Shown piece by piece: positions 18,483 to 28,430 of a DNA stretch of 64,000 nucleotides; position 1 is the stretch's first letter; each line of letters starts with the position of its first letter. The stretch covers positions 124,001-188,000 of the forward strand of contig NZ_NSBT01000020.1 in assembly GCF_002285435.1 (NCBI RefSeq), in the 5' to 3' direction. The notes under the pieces are model-generated. The model was not told the DNA's origin. It ran no database searches and saw nothing but the letters and a program-made list of their open reading frames with translations. A program made the translations under genes and the position numbers. This stretch comes from Actibacterium ureilyticum (GTDB lineage Bacteria; Pseudomonadota; Alphaproteobacteria; Rhodobacterales; Rhodobacteraceae).

Positions 18483-19352
18483 ATGGATTTCCGCGCAATC
18501 TTGATGGGGCTTGTGTTTGCGCTGATCTGGTCGTCGGCCTTCAGCTCGGCCCGGATTATCGTGGCGGACGCGCCGCCGCTTCTGGCATCCAGCCTGCGGT
18601 TCCTGATCTCGGGGACATTGGCGGTCGTGATGGCGCGGGTCATGGGGCAAAGCTGGCGGTTGTCGCGCCCGCAGCTGCGCGCGACGGTGATTTTCGGGAT
18701 CTGCCAGAACGCGCTGTATCTGGGGCTGTTCTTTGTCGCGATGCAGACGATCGAGGCATCTTTGGCCGCCATCATCGCCTCGTCCATGCCGCTGCTGGTG
18801 GGGCTGTTCGGCTGGGCCTTCTTTGGCGAGCGTTTGCGGCCCCTTGGGGTTGTCGGCCTGTTCGCGGGGCTGGGCGGCGTGCTGTTGATCATGGGATCGC
18901 GGCTGAGCGGCGGGGTCGATCCCATGGGCGTGGGGCTGTGCCTGATCGGGGTGCTGGCGCTCAGCCTTGCGACGCTATCGGTGCGCGGGGCCAGTTCGGG
19001 CGGGAATGTCGAAATGGTCGTGGGGTTGCAAATGCTGGTGGGGGCGGCGTGCCTAGCCGTGGCGGGGCTGCTGCTGGAAACGCCCGACTTTACGCCCAGC
19101 TATACCCTGCTTGCGGCGTTTGCCTATACCACGCTGATCCCCGGCCTGTTGGCGACGCTGATCTGGTTCAACCTTGTGCGCCGGATCGGGGCGGTGCGGG
19201 CCGCGACTTTCCATTTCCTGAACCCGTTCTTCGGTGTCGCCATCGCGGCGGTGCTGCTGGGGGAACGGTTGCGGCCGCTGGACCTGTTGGGGGTCGCGGT
19301 CATCACCGTTGCGATCCTGATGGTGCAGCTGTCCAAGCAACCCGCGCGCTGA
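18483..19352 (+). CDS. EamA/DMT-superfamily transporter
   Basis: A 289-residue inner-membrane protein with ten predicted hydrophobic helices in two EamA repeats (FALIWSSAFSSARIIVADAPP opening; second repeat ending with FLNPFFGVAIAAVLLGERL). These proteins export amino acids or other metabolites; substrate cannot be assigned. The ATG at 18483 is preferred because it begins the first membrane helix; a start 23 codons upstream would add a basic tail overlapping the terminator region. No cotranscribed partner is evident. Confidence 0.88.
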   Translation: MDFRAILMGLVFALIWSSAFSSARIIVADAPPLLASSLRFLISGTLAVVMARVMGQSWRLSRPQLRATVIFGICQNALYLGLFFVAMQTIEASLAAIIASSMPLLVGLFGWAFFGERLRPLGVVGLFAGLGGVLLIMGSRLSGGVDPMGVGLCLIGVLALSLATLSVRGASSGGNVEMVVGLQMLVGAACLAVAGLLLETPDFTPSYTLLAAFAYTTLIPGLLATLIWFNLVRRIGAVRAATFHFLNPFFGVAIAAVLLGERLRPLDLLGVAVITVAILMVQLSKQPAR

Positions 19353-19420
19353 CGGGGATGTGAGGGCGCGTCAGGCAAACGTCAGATGACATCACAAGCG
19401 GCGGCTTGCAGATTGATGGC

Positions 19421-20134
19421 ATGGAATTGCTGTTTGGATATGCCGCCGGTTTGCTGACGCTGATCAACCCGTGTGTGCTGCCGATCCTGCCGATCGTGCT
19501 GGCCACCGCGTTGCAGGCCAGCCCGCTGGGGCCGGTTGCGGTTGCCGGGGGGATGAGCCTTGCCTTCGTGGCGTTGGGGCTGGGCGTATCGACGCTGGGC
19601 TATGCGCTGGGACTGGACGAGGCGGTCGTCGCCGATGCCGGTGCGGTGCTGATGCTGGTCTTCGGCGCGGTTCTGCTGGTGCCGCGATTCTCGCAGGTAT
19701 TCGCGGGCGCGACGGCGGGGGTTTCGACCCGCGCCGATACCGCCATCGACGATATCGGACGGTCCGGGCTGCAGGGTCAGTTCCTGACGGGTCTGTTGCT
19801 GGGCGCGGTCTGGAGCCCCTGTATCGGCCCCACGCTGGGCGGTGCGATATCGCTGGCCAGCCAGGGCGAAAGCCTGGCCTGGGCCGGTGCGATCATGGTC
19901 AGTTTCGCATTGGGCGTGTCGACCATCATCCTGGCGCTGGGCTATGGCGCGCGGTCGGTTATCCAGCGGCGCCAGGCCATGATGCGTGCGCTGGCCGAAA
20001 AATCCCGCCCGATCATGGGCACCGTTTTCATCGCGGTCGGGCTGGGGATCCTGTTCCGGCTGCATCACCTGATCGAGGCCTGGGCCGTCGGCGCGCTGCC
20101 GGCTTGGCTGATCGATCTGTCCGTTTCCCTTTGA
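19421..20134 (+). CDS. CcdA/DsbD-type thiol-electron transporter, membrane domain
   Basis: A 237-residue polytopic protein (about six helices) that carries reducing equivalents from cytoplasmic thioredoxin to the periplasm. The two redox cysteines are in the expected places: NPCVLPILP in the first helix and SPCIGPTLGGA in the fourth. A thioredoxin-fold protein follows 17 bases downstream, so the pair resembles DsbD split into beta and gamma parts. The ATG at 19421 (MELLFGYAAG) is favoured; a TTG five codons earlier also keeps frame. Confidence 0.9.
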   Translation: MELLFGYAAGLLTLINPCVLPILPIVLATALQASPLGPVAVAGGMSLAFVALGLGVSTLGYALGLDEAVVADAGAVLMLVFGAVLLVPRFSQVFAGATAGVSTRADTAIDDIGRSGLQGQFLTGLLLGAVWSPCIGPTLGGAISLASQGESLAWAGAIMVSFALGVSTIILALGYGARSVIQRRQAMMRALAEKSRPIMGTVFIAVGLGILFRLHHLIEAWAVGALPAWLIDLSVSL

Positions 20135-20151
20135 GCGTAAGGAGCCATCCC

Positions 20152-20553
20152 ATGAATCGCCGTGATTTTCTGTTCGCAACCGCCGCCCTTCTGCCGTCCG
20201 CGGCGCTGGCCGGGGCCGATTACACGCCCGGTCTGGTCCAGTCGGAACTGGCCGCGGGCAAGACCGTGTTTCTGGATTTCAAGGCCGATTGGTGCACCAC
20301 ATGCGCCGCGCAGGAACGCGTCATCAAGGCGCTGAAGGCCGAAAACCCCGCCTATGAGCAGGCGATCAGCTTCATAAATGTCGATTGGGACAAATACGGC
20401 CGGTCGGACCTGTCCAAGGCGCTGAAGATCCCGCGCCGGTCGACGCTGGTCGTGCTGAAAGGCGATCAGGAGCTGGGCCGCATCGTTGCGGGCACCGGCA
20501 AGGATACGATCAAGGCGCTGATGGATACCGCGCTGGGCGCGGCCACCGCTTAA
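20152..20553 (+). CDS. Periplasmic thioredoxin-family protein (DsbD-gamma-like)
   Basis: A 133-residue protein with a twin-arginine-like leader ([19 protein letters not shown]) followed by a thioredoxin fold whose active site is WCTTC ([13 protein letters not shown]), typical of the DsbD C-terminal domain. It probably receives electrons from the adjacent CcdA-like protein and reduces periplasmic thiols, for example during cytochrome c maturation. An AAGGAG ribosome site precedes the ATG at 20152. Its TAA overlaps the aroC stop codon in the palindrome TTAA (20550-20553). Confidence 0.9.
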   Translation: MNRRDFLFATAALLPSAALAGADYTPGLVQSELAAGKTVFLDFKADWCTTCAAQERVIKALKAENPAYEQAISFINVDWDKYGRSDLSKALKIPRRSTLVVLKGDQELGRIVAGTGKDTIKALMDTALGAATA

Positions 20554-21650
20554 CCGATCTGTCCGCGATTTTCGCCGACCTGACCACGGTGCAACAGCAC
20601 GTGGTCCAGCAGAACACAGGCCATCATCGCCTCGCCCACCGGGACGGCACGGATGCCCACACAGGGGTCGTGCCGGCCCTTGGTCACGATCTCGGCCGGT
20701 TCGCCGGATTTGGTGATCGTCTTGCGTGGGGTCAGGATCGAGCTGGTGGGTTTCACCGCAAAGCGCACCACCACATCCTGCCCGGTGGAAATCCCGCCCA
20801 GGATACCGCCCGCATGGTTCGAGCTGTATTCAGGGCCATCCGGTCCCATCGAAATCTCGTCCGCATTGGCCTCGCCCGTCAGCATGGCGGCGGCCATCCC
20901 CTCGCCGATCTCGACGCCCTTGACGGCGTTGATGCTCATCATCGCGGCGGCCAGATCTGTGTCCAGCTTGCCATAGACCGGCGCGCCCAGCCCGGCGGGC
21001 AGGCCACGCGCCACAACCTCGATCATCGCGCCGACCGAACTGCCGGATTTTCGCAGCCCGTCCAGGTAATCGGCCCAGGTTTCGGCGGCTTGCGCATCCG
21101 GGGTCCAGAACGGGTTCTGGCCGATCTGGTCCCAGTCGAACCGCGTGCGGTCGATGCCGTGTTCGCCCATCTGCACCATGTAACCGGTGATCTGCAGATC
21201 GGGCAGCAGGCTGGCCAGCGCGGCGCGCGCCACGCCACCGGCAGCCACACGGGCCGCCGTTTCACGGGCCGATGACCGGCCTCCGCCGCGATAGTCGCGG
21301 ATGCCGTATTTCTGCCAATAGGTGATGTCGGCATGGCCGGGGCGGAATTTCTCGGCAATGTCGCCGTAATCCTTGGATCGCTGGTCGGTGTTTTCGATCA
21401 TCAGCTGGATCGGGGTGCCGGTCGACTGCCCCTGAAACACGCCAGACAGGATCTTGACTGCATCGGGTTCACGGCGCTGGGTCGTGAACTTGTTCTGGCC
21501 CGGTTTGCGCCGGTCCAGCCACACCTGCAGGTCGGCCGCATCCAGCGGCACGCCCGGGGGGCAGCCGTCCACCGTGGCGCCCAGGGCGGGCCCGTGGCTT
21601 TCGCCCCAGGTGGTGACGCGGAACAGGTGGCCGAAACTGTTGATGCTCAT
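20550..21650 (-). CDS. aroC: Chorismate synthase
   Basis: Last step of the shikimate pathway: EPSP to chorismate using reduced FMN. The 366-residue product has the family signatures [14 protein letters not shown] at the N-terminus, the [25 protein letters not shown] block and [17 protein letters not shown]. The ATG at 21650 has an AAAGGAG ribosome site; upstream in-frame codons are low-complexity. It ends convergently on the thioredoxin gene with shared stop-codon bases. Confidence 0.97.
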   Translation of the reverse strand: MSINSFGHLFRVTTWGESHGPALGATVDGCPPGVPLDAADLQVWLDRRKPGQNKFTTQRREPDAVKILSGVFQGQSTGTPIQLMIENTDQRSKDYGDIAEKFRPGHADITYWQKYGIRDYRGGGRSSARETAARVAAGGVARAALASLLPDLQITGYMVQMGEHGIDRTRFDWDQIGQNPFWTPDAQAAETWADYLDGLRKSGSSVGAMIEVVARGLPAGLGAPVYGKLDTDLAAAMMSINAVKGVEIGEGMAAAMLTGEANADEISMGPDGPEYSSNHAGGILGGISTGQDVVVRFAVKPTSSILTPRKTITKSGEPAEIVTKGRHDPCVGIRAVPVGEAMMACVLLDHVLLHRGQVGENRGQIG

Positions 21651-21759
21651 GCTGCGCTCCTTTGGGGCGGGGATACAGGGCGCGCCGCGCTGCTGCAAGC
21701 CCACACGGAAAGGGCCGCAGGTTTCCCCGCGGCCCGGCAATCCAGTGTCGGATCGTCGT

Positions 21760-22218
21760 TTATTTCAGGCTGGCCAGATAGGCGAAGACGTCTTTGGCGT
21801 CGTCTTCCTTCTTCAGCTTGAACGACATCTTCGACCGCGCGCCGCTGTCGCCGGTCACTTCGCGCAGCCAGCCGGTCGGGTCGGCGACATAGGCCACGAA
21901 GGCCTCTTCGTCCATCACCGTGCCCGCGGCCGCCAGGGCGGCGTCACCGAATTTGAAATCCTCGACCTCGCCGAACTTGCCGCCCGCGATGCCATAGAGG
22001 TTCGGGCCGGTCTTTGCCTTTTTCCCGGCCAGGGTTTCACCGGCTTCGTTCACGACAACGTGGCAGGACACGCATTTGCGGAAGACCTTTTCGCCCTTGG
22101 CGGCGTCACCGGTGGTGACGACCTCGGCCATCGCGCCTTCTTCGGCAGCGTGGCTTTCAGCGTTGGCGTGGGTCGCGCCAACAATGGCTAGGCATGCAAT
22201 GGCCATCTTCAGGTTCAT
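21760..22218 (-). CDS. cycA: Class I c-type cytochrome (cytochrome c2-like)
   Basis: A 152-residue periplasmic electron carrier with a cleavable Sec signal ([12 protein letters not shown]) and one haem-binding CVSCH motif at about residues 49-53. Downstream GPNLYGIAG and the Met-ligand region RSKMSFKL follow the cytochrome c2/c550 pattern. It would shuttle electrons from the bc1 complex (petABC at 24-27 kb) to oxidases or a reaction centre. The second of two tandem ATGs (22218) has better spacing to the GAGGAG ribosome site; the first is at 22221. Confidence 0.9.
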   Translation of the reverse strand: MNLKMAIACLAIVGATHANAESHAAEEGAMAEVVTTGDAAKGEKVFRKCVSCHVVVNEAGETLAGKKAKTGPNLYGIAGGKFGEVEDFKFGDAALAAAGTVMDEEAFVAYVADPTGWLREVTGDSGARSKMSFKLKKEDDAKDVFAYLASLK

Positions 22219-22293
22219 CATTTTCTCCTCAGTTCGAAAACCGTCATAGACGCGCGCAATCTAACAAGGCGCATCTGGCTTGTAAGTTGGCAA

Positions 22294-24075
22294 TTAGGCG
22301 CATGCCGCGGTTTTTCCAGCTTCTTCCTTGACACGGGTCAGTTCGTTAACCGCCTGATATTGTGACAGGAAAACCTTGCCAGAGAGATTCTTGAGGAAAT
22401 GCGTGCCGGCCAGACGGTCGGAAACCGGGCCCTTGACTTCGCTGAGATGCAGTTTCAGCCCCATATCGGACAGCCGGTGATCGATGGCCGACAGCGATTC
22501 CAGCGCCGAACTGTCGATGAAATTGACCGCCGAACATTGCAGGATGACATGTTTCAGATCGCAATCGCCCACGACGCGGTCATAGAGGTAGTCCTCCAGG
22601 TAGCGCGCATTGGCGAAATACAGGTTCTCGTCCACGCGGATGGTCAGGATGCGCGCATCGGTTTCGACCTTGTGGCGCAGGATATTGCGGAAATGCTCGG
22701 TGCCGGGCACCAGCCCGACCTCGGCGATATGGGGGCGCGAGGTGCGATAGAGGAACAGCACGATCGACAGGATCACCCCGGCCGACACGCCGGTTTCGAC
22801 ACCGAAGCCAAGGGTCAGCAGGATCGTCGCGGTGACGGCGGCGAAGTCGGCCTTGGAGTATTCCCAGGTGTGCCGCAGGATCGAGAAGTCGACCAGGCTC
22901 AGCACCGCGACGATGATGGTCGCGGCCAGGGTCGCCTTGGGCAGGAAGAACAGCAGCGGCGTCAGCGCAAGCGCGGCTAGCGTGATGCCCACGGCGGTAA
23001 ACGCGCCGGCGGCGGGGGTTTCCGCGCCCGCGTCGAAATTCACCACCGACCGCGAAAAGCCGCCCGTGACCGGATAGCCGCCGCTGAACGACGCCGCGAT
23101 GTTCGACGCGCCAAGACCGTAAAGTTCCTGGTCGGGAACGATGCGCTGGCGTTTCTTGGCGGCAAAGGTCTGCGCGACCGACACGGATTCGACGAAGCCG
23201 ATGATCGAGATCAGCACCGCCGACCCCATCAGGCTGGTCCAGATATCCAGGTCGAAGGACGGCACGGTCAGCGGCGGCAGGCCTTGTGGGATCTCGCCCA
23301 CGATGGCGACGCCACGCTCCGCCAGGCCCAGACCCCAGGTCAGGGTCGTGGTGACGACGATGGCCGCGACCGGACCGGCCTTGGTCAGGATATCGGCGGC
23401 GCGCTTGGGAATACCGATGTGCAGCAGCAGGGGCTTCAGCCCCTTGCGCGCCCAGAACAGGAACGCGATGGCCCCGGCCCCGATCGCGGCGGTCCAGATG
23501 CTGGTTTGTCCGATGTTCTCCCACAAAGCGGCCAGCATCTCGATCAGGGTGTGGCCCTGAAGCGGGATGCCCAGAATGTGTTTCATCTGGCTGGTGGCGA
23601 TCAGGATGCCGCTGGCGGTGATGAAGCCCGCGATGACCGGATGGCTCAGGAAATTGGCCAGAAACCCCAGCCGGAACAGCCCCATCGCGATCAGGACAAC
23701 GCCCGACATGAAGGCCAGCGCAATCGCGGCCGTGGCGTATTCGGCGGTGCCGGGCAGGGCCAGGTTGCCGATGGCGGCGCCGGTCATCAGCGACACCACC
23801 GCGACCGGCCCCACGGCCAGCGCGCGCGAGGTGCCGAACAGCGCATAAGCCACCAGCGGCAGGATCGACGCGTAAAGCCCCATCTCGGGCGGCAGGCCCG
23901 CAAGCAGGGCATAGGCCAGCGATTGCGGGATCAGCATGATCGTGACGATGACCGCGGCGATCAGGTCGCTGGTCAGTGTTTCGCGGTCATAGGCCCGGCC
24001 CCATTGCAGGATCGGCATATGACGTTCGGCCAGTTTGCGAAGTGTGGTTTTCAAGGCGGGCGCCTTCATATTCAT
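22294..24075 (-). CDS. SulP-family anion transporter with C-terminal STAS domain
   Basis: A 593-residue inner-membrane transporter: SLC26/SulP transmembrane domain (residues 35-430; opening SDLIAAVIVTIMLIPQSLAYALLAGLPPEMG read in parts, then ASGILIATSQ) followed by a cytoplasmic STAS domain (about 460-570; ILQCSAVNFIDSSALESL). Substrates in the family include sulfate, bicarbonate and dicarboxylates; the sequence alone does not decide. Two in-frame ATGs (24075 and 24069) are near each other without a clear ribosome site. It lies between cycA and petABC on the same strand but is separated from petC by a terminator. Confidence 0.9.
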   Translation of the reverse strand: MNMKAPALKTTLRKLAERHMPILQWGRAYDRETLTSDLIAAVIVTIMLIPQSLAYALLAGLPPEMGLYASILPLVAYALFGTSRALAVGPVAVVSLMTGAAIGNLALPGTAEYATAAIALAFMSGVVLIAMGLFRLGFLANFLSHPVIAGFITASGILIATSQMKHILGIPLQGHTLIEMLAALWENIGQTSIWTAAIGAGAIAFLFWARKGLKPLLLHIGIPKRAADILTKAGPVAAIVVTTTLTWGLGLAERGVAIVGEIPQGLPPLTVPSFDLDIWTSLMGSAVLISIIGFVESVSVAQTFAAKKRQRIVPDQELYGLGASNIAASFSGGYPVTGGFSRSVVNFDAGAETPAAGAFTAVGITLAALALTPLLFFLPKATLAATIIVAVLSLVDFSILRHTWEYSKADFAAVTATILLTLGFGVETGVSAGVILSIVLFLYRTSRPHIAEVGLVPGTEHFRNILRHKVETDARILTIRVDENLYFANARYLEDYLYDRVVGDCDLKHVILQCSAVNFIDSSALESLSAIDHRLSDMGLKLHLSEVKGPVSDRLAGTHFLKNLSGKVFLSQYQAVNELTRVKEEAGKTAACA

Positions 24076-24130
24076 AAACGCATATATGAGTAATGCCTTT
24101 TCCCGGCGATCTCAAGGTCCGGGCAAAAGA

Positions 24131-24154
24131 AAACGCGCCCCGAAGGGCGCGTTT
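24131..24154 (-). terminator. Terminator of the petABC operon
   Basis: A perfect 10-bp stem AAACGCGCCC/GGGCGCGTTT with a 4-base loop begins 23 bases beyond the petC stop. On the minus strand it is followed by TCTTTTG, giving a partial U-tract. Confidence 0.8.
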
Positions 24155-24176
24155 CCAATCATGCGTTATGCCGGGC

Positions 24177-24971
24177 TCAGGCCTTTTTGGCGCCGCCCTT
24201 GATCGGCTTCCAGATCTTCTTGTTGGTCAGGTACAGCAGCACCGACACCAGGATCAGGAACAGCACGCCGGTCAGACCGGCCTGTTTGCGGGCCATCATC
24301 TTGGGTTCCGCCGCCCACATCAGGAAGGCCGAAACGTCCTCGGCCTCGTGGTGCAGGTCGTTGGCGTGGCCGTCGTCGAATTCGACATCCTCACCGGCCA
24401 GCGGCGGCGCCATCGCGATCCAACCGCCGGGGAAGGCGGTGTTCTCATAGAAGATGGTGCCGGCCTGTTCCTTTTCCTCGCCGGTATAGCTGGTCAGCAG
24501 CGACGCGATATATTCCGCGCCGCCCATGCCCTTGACGATCTGGTTGATGCCCAGACCGGCGGGGCCGTGGAAGCCCGCGCGTGCCTTGGCCATCAGCGAC
24601 AGGTCGGGCGCGTTTTCCAGGCTGGACTGGCCGAACTTGTCGGCCGTGGTCGCGGTGCGGAAATCGTCGATCTGCGCGTCATAGACCTCGAACTGGGCGG
24701 CATAGGCCTTGACCTGCTCTTCGGGCAGGTGCGGGCCGCCTTCGTCGCCCAGGTTGCGATACGAGACATAGCGCAGACCGTGGCAGGCCGAGCAGACCTC
24801 GGTATAGACTTTCAGGCCGCGTTGCAGCTGGTTCTGGTCGAACTTGCCGAACGGCCCCTCGAAGCTGAACGAGAAGTCTTCGATATGCTGCTCTTCGCCA
24901 CCGGCAGCCAAAGCTGCGCCCGAGGCAAGGCTCAGCGCCACAAGCGCGGAGGTTGCGATCTTCTTGATCAT
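24177..24971 (-). CDS. petC: Cytochrome c1 of the bc1 complex
   Basis: A 264-residue haem subunit of ubiquinol:cytochrome c oxidoreductase. It has a Sec signal ([13 protein letters not shown]), the haem motif CSACHGLRY, the Met-ligand region [14 protein letters not shown] and a C-terminal membrane anchor ([14 protein letters not shown]) followed by a lysine-rich tail. The ATG at 24971 is set by the signal peptide; the frame stays open far upstream but overlaps petB. It lies 14 bases downstream of petB in the same operon. Confidence 0.96.
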   Translation of the reverse strand: MIKKIATSALVALSLASGAALAAGGEEQHIEDFSFSFEGPFGKFDQNQLQRGLKVYTEVCSACHGLRYVSYRNLGDEGGPHLPEEQVKAYAAQFEVYDAQIDDFRTATTADKFGQSSLENAPDLSLMAKARAGFHGPAGLGINQIVKGMGGAEYIASLLTSYTGEEKEQAGTIFYENTAFPGGWIAMAPPLAGEDVEFDDGHANDLHHEAEDVSAFLMWAAEPKMMARKQAGLTGVLFLILVSVLLYLTNKKIWKPIKGGAKKA

Positions 24972-24985
24972 TGGTCTTTTCCCTC

Positions 24986-26314
24986 TCACTCGGCCGGCGT
25001 GGCGTCGGCCGCCTTGCCATAGTGGTCGTTGAAGTCGTCTTCGATGGTGGCCACCGGGGTTTCCGGTTTTTCCAGCACGCCCAGAAGCGGCAGGATCACC
25101 AGGAAATACGCGAACCAGTAGGTCGCCCCGATCAGCGAGATCGTCGAATAGGGCGGCTCGGCCGGCATCGCGCCACACCACATCAGCACCATGAAGTCGA
25201 TCAGCAGCAGGCGGAACCACCACTTGAACATCGGGCGATAGCGGCCCGACCGGACCGAGCTGGTGTCCAGCCACGGCGCCAGCGCCATGACGGCGATCGC
25301 GCCGAACATGGCCAGAACGCCGAAGAACTTCGCGTCGATGATGCCACCGGTGATGAAGCTGGCGAACTGCACCGCCCATACATCGGCGGTAAAGGCGCGC
25401 AGGATCGCGTAGAACGGCAGGAAGTACCATTCCGGCACGATGTGGGCCGGGGTCGCCAGGGCGGTCGCCTCGACATAGTTGTCGGGGTGGCCCAGATAGT
25501 TCGGCATGAAGCCCACGATTGCGAAGAACACCACCAGCACGACGGCCAGCGCGTAAAGGTCCTTGATCACGAAATAGGGCCAGAACGGCAGGGTGTCCTT
25601 GTCGGCCTCGGCCTTGGAGCCGCGCCGCACCTCGACCCCGGTGGGGTTGTTGTTGCCGGTGTGGTGGAAGGCCCAGACATGCACGATGACCAGCCCGGCA
25701 ATGATAAAGGGCAGCAGATAGTGCAGGCTGAAGAACCGGTTCAGCGCGGGCTGGCCCACGGCGCCGGCACCCAGAAGCCAGGTCTGGATCGCCTCGCCCA
25801 CGAAGGGGATGGCGCCGAACAGGCCGGTGATCACGGCGGTACCGTGGAACGACATCTGACCCCAAGGCAGAACATAGCCCATGAAGGCCGTGCCCATCAT
25901 CGCCAGATAGATCAGCATGCCGATGATCCATGTGATCTCGCGCGGGGCCTTATAGGAGCCATAGAACAGGCCGCGGAAGATGTGCAGGTAAACGGCAACG
26001 AAGAACAGCGAGGCGCCGTTCATGTGGACATAGCGGATCATATGGCCCGCGTTCACATCCCGCATGATGTGTTCGATCGACGCAAAGGCCATGTCGACAT
26101 GCGGTGTATAGTGCATCACCAGAACGATGCCGGTAACGATTTGAAGAACCAGGCAGAACACCAGGACAATGCCCCAGATCCACATCCAGTTCAGGTTCTT
26201 CGGCGTGGGGATCATCAATGTGTCATACAGCAAGCCGACAATCGGCAGCCGTGAGTGAACCCACTTTTCGGCGCCCGACTTGGGCTCGTAATGGTCGTGA
26301 GGAATTCCGGACAT
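24986..26314 (-). CDS. petB: Cytochrome b of the bc1 complex
   Basis: The 442-residue quinol-oxidising membrane subunit. Eight helices are expected; the four haem-ligand histidines lie in [20 protein letters not shown] and [21 protein letters not shown] segments, and the Qo-site PEWY motif is present ([13 protein letters not shown]). The length is typical of alphaproteobacterial cytochrome b. It starts 11 bases after petA. Confidence 0.97.
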   Translation of the reverse strand: MSGIPHDHYEPKSGAEKWVHSRLPIVGLLYDTLMIPTPKNLNWMWIWGIVLVFCLVLQIVTGIVLVMHYTPHVDMAFASIEHIMRDVNAGHMIRYVHMNGASLFFVAVYLHIFRGLFYGSYKAPREITWIIGMLIYLAMMGTAFMGYVLPWGQMSFHGTAVITGLFGAIPFVGEAIQTWLLGAGAVGQPALNRFFSLHYLLPFIIAGLVIVHVWAFHHTGNNNPTGVEVRRGSKAEADKDTLPFWPYFVIKDLYALAVVLVVFFAIVGFMPNYLGHPDNYVEATALATPAHIVPEWYFLPFYAILRAFTADVWAVQFASFITGGIIDAKFFGVLAMFGAIAVMALAPWLDTSSVRSGRYRPMFKWWFRLLLIDFMVLMWCGAMPAEPPYSTISLIGATYWFAYFLVILPLLGVLEKPETPVATIEDDFNDHYGKAADATPAE

Positions 26315-26325
26315 GCGCGCGCCCC

Positions 26326-26886
26326 TTACCCGAGTTGAATTGTTGTTTCGTCGGTGAACTGTGCCAGCGGAACCGGCAGGTTCTCGGGCGCGGGGCCCTT
26401 GCGGATGCGGCCCGACGTATCATAGTGCGACCCGTGGCAGGGGCAGAACCAGCCGTGGAAATCGCCCGCGCCATCGCCCAGGGGCACACAGCCCAGGTGG
26501 GTGCAGACGCCCATCATCACCAGCCATTCACCGGTTTCGTCCAGCGCGCGGTTTTCATCCGCGGCGTCGACCTCGCCCAGGTTCTCGTTCCGGGCGACCG
26601 GATCGATCAGTTCGTCCATCGTGACTTCGCGGGCCTCGGCGATCTCTTCCTCGGTGCGCCGGCGAATGAACACGGGCTTACCCTGGAACATGACGGTCAG
26701 CTGCGTACCAACGGCGACATCGGCCACATCGACCTCGATCGAGGACAGGGCCAGAACGTCTGCGCTGGGGTTCATCTGGTTGACCAGCGGCCAGACAGCG
26801 GCGCCCGCGGTCACGGCACCCGCACCGGCGGTCGCATAATATAGAAAATCGCGGCGTGTACCTTCGTGATCATCTGCGTGGGACAC
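26326..26886 (-). CDS. petA: Rieske iron-sulfur protein of the bc1 complex
   Basis: A 186-residue [2Fe-2S] subunit with a Tat-type N-terminal anchor ([21 protein letters not shown]) and the Rieske ligands in CTHLGC and CPCHGSHYD. The start is GTG at 26886, supported by an AAAGGAG ribosome site 7 bases upstream; a longer open frame upstream has no support. First gene of petABC. By analogy with R. capsulatus, PetPR (10.1-11.4 kb) may influence its transcription. Confidence 0.96.
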   Translation of the reverse strand: MSHADDHEGTRRDFLYYATAGAGAVTAGAAVWPLVNQMNPSADVLALSSIEVDVADVAVGTQLTVMFQGKPVFIRRRTEEEIAEAREVTMDELIDPVARNENLGEVDAADENRALDETGEWLVMMGVCTHLGCVPLGDGAGDFHGWFCPCHGSHYDTSGRIRKGPAPENLPVPLAQFTDETTIQLG

Positions 26887-27176
26887 GAGAAGTCTCCTTT
26901 CCCGGGCCAACCGGTGGCCCCAATAAGTTTCAGGCCGCTTATAAGCAGCCCCACGCGCGCGTAAATAGCGGTGTTCCCGCGCAGGGTCCAGCGGACATTC
27001 CACCGCATCCCGCCGGTGTTGTTGAAACGCACGCCCCGGCACCCTATCTGTAAGCATTGGCCAAAAAGTCACAAGGGCTTGATCACGGCCGCAAGGGCCG
27101 ATGCCCTTCTTTTACCTGTCTTTAATTCGTATTATGCATACGTCGAAAGACTCAAGGCACCTGATCGGAGATCGCG
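26887..27176. promoter_or_regulatory. Divergent intergenic region petA / outer-membrane barrel gene
   Basis: A 290-base gap with no credible gene. It must carry the petABC promoter (minus) and the promoter of the barrel gene (plus). A TATTAT hexamer at 27130-27135 in an AT-rich patch is a possible -10 for the latter. No clear FNR, RegA or other known operator was recognised. Confidence 0.5.
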
Positions 27177-27821
27177 ATGAAACGCCTGCTTGCCCCCGTC
27201 CTTGCGCTATTGGTGATGGCGATGCCCGCCGCCGCCGAGTGGGAGGTGAGCCTGTATACCGGTTTCCAGTCGGCCCCGCACAGCGACGTGTCGGGCGATG
27301 CCAACGGGTCGGATTTCGATTTCAACGCCGGGTGGGACGGCAAACCGTTCGAGGCGCCGCCCTATTACGGGTTCCGCGCCACATGGTGGCAGTCCGAGCA
27401 TCTGGGTTATGCGCTCGATTTCAACCACGCCAAGGTCTATGCCGATGGCGATACGCGCCGTGAAAACGGGTTCGACCGGCTGGAATTCACCGATGGCTTG
27501 AACATCATCACGATGAATGTCTTCTATCGCTGGCCCAAGGCGGTGAAGCGTTTCACCCCCTATGTCGGGGCGGGTCTGGGCGTGGCGATTCCGCATGTGG
27601 ATGTGGAAATCGGCAACAGCCGGACATTCGAATATCAGTTCACCGGCCCCGCCGCGCAGCTTGTCGCCGGTGCCAGCTATGATCTGAACGACCGCTGGGC
27701 GGTGTTCGGTGAATACAAGGGCACCTATTCCCAGAACGAGGCCGACCTGGATGGCGGCGGAACGCTGGAAACCGACATCATCACCAATGCGCTGAATATC
27801 GGCCTGACGTTCAAGTTCTGA
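27177..27821 (+). CDS. Outer-membrane beta-barrel protein (possible lipid A oxidase-like)
   Basis: A 214-residue protein with a Sec signal (LLAPVLALLVMAMPAAA) and a mature part of alternating aromatic beta-strands ending in GLTFKF, the C-terminal aromatic required for outer-membrane insertion. The opening EWEVSLYTGFQSAPHSDVSG and the PYYGFRATWW block resemble proteins annotated as lipid A oxidase (LpxQ) in rhizobia; I recall this resemblance but could not test it. If right it would modify lipid A; otherwise it is an OmpW/OmpA-size porin-like barrel. Transcribed alone and convergent with the GST gene. Confidence 0.8.
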   Translation: MKRLLAPVLALLVMAMPAAAEWEVSLYTGFQSAPHSDVSGDANGSDFDFNAGWDGKPFEAPPYYGFRATWWQSEHLGYALDFNHAKVYADGDTRRENGFDRLEFTDGLNIITMNVFYRWPKAVKRFTPYVGAGLGVAIPHVDVEIGNSRTFEYQFTGPAAQLVAGASYDLNDRWAVFGEYKGTYSQNEADLDGGGTLETDIITNALNIGLTFKF

Positions 27822-28430
27822 TCACGCCGCGGGCGGCACTGTCGCCTGCATCGATTCGCGCGCGGCAAATGTCGCGTGCCAGCGGGCCAGCGCGTCCTGA
27901 CCCTGACGCCAGTTGCGCGCGTCATGCCGGAAATCGAGATACGAGAGCGCGCAGCCCAGGGCGATCTGACCCATATCCAGCGGCCCTGATAGATGGCTGA
28001 TCCAGCGTTGCGAAATCGCCTCGACCGCCCGGGATACCTTGGCCCACTGCCCGTCGACCCATTCGGGCATCTGCTTGTCCTCGGGGCGCAATCGCGCCTC
28101 ATAGGTCATCAGGACGGCGGCATCCATGATCCCGTCGGCCGTTGCCTCGATCGTCAGCACGTCCCACAGGCGCGATGACGGGTAAAGCCCGGCGCCGGCG
28201 CGGTCGTCCAGAAACCGGCAAATCACCCGGCTGTCATAGATCGCCGGCCCATCGTCACGCACCAGCGCGGGCACCTTGCCCAGCGGGTTATGCGCAACGG
28301 CGTCGGCGGACGGCGCAAGCGGCGTTGCCGCAATCGGGGTCAGTTCGACATCGCCGATCTGGCCGGTTTCGTGCAGTGCGACCATCACCTTGCGGACAAA
28401 GGGCGATGTGGGCGAATGGAACAGCTTCAT
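27822..28430 (-). CDS. Glutathione S-transferase family protein
   Basis: A 202-residue protein: N-terminal thioredoxin-like GST domain (MKLFHSPTSPFVRKVMVALHE; conserved cis-Pro region NPLGKVPALV, then the Ser-containing YDSRVICRFLD) and an all-helical C-terminal domain. The substrate is unknown. The ATG overlaps the stop of the upstream small membrane protein gene (ATGA at 28427-28430), suggesting coupling. Confidence 0.9.
   Translation of the reverse strand: MKLFHSPTSPFVRKVMVALHETGQIGDVELTPIAATPLAPSADAVAHNPLGKVPALVRDDGPAIYDSRVICRFLDDRAGAGLYPSSRLWDVLTIEATADGIMDAAVLMTYEARLRPEDKQMPEWVDGQWAKVSRAVEAISQRWISHLSGPLDMGQIALGCALSYLDFRHDARNWRQGQDALARWHATFAARESMQATVPPAA

Noticed and set aside
27079-27096. 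FNR-like half site TTGATCAC upstream of the barrel gene
   Set aside because: The second half of the palindrome (ATCAA) is absent at proper spacing.
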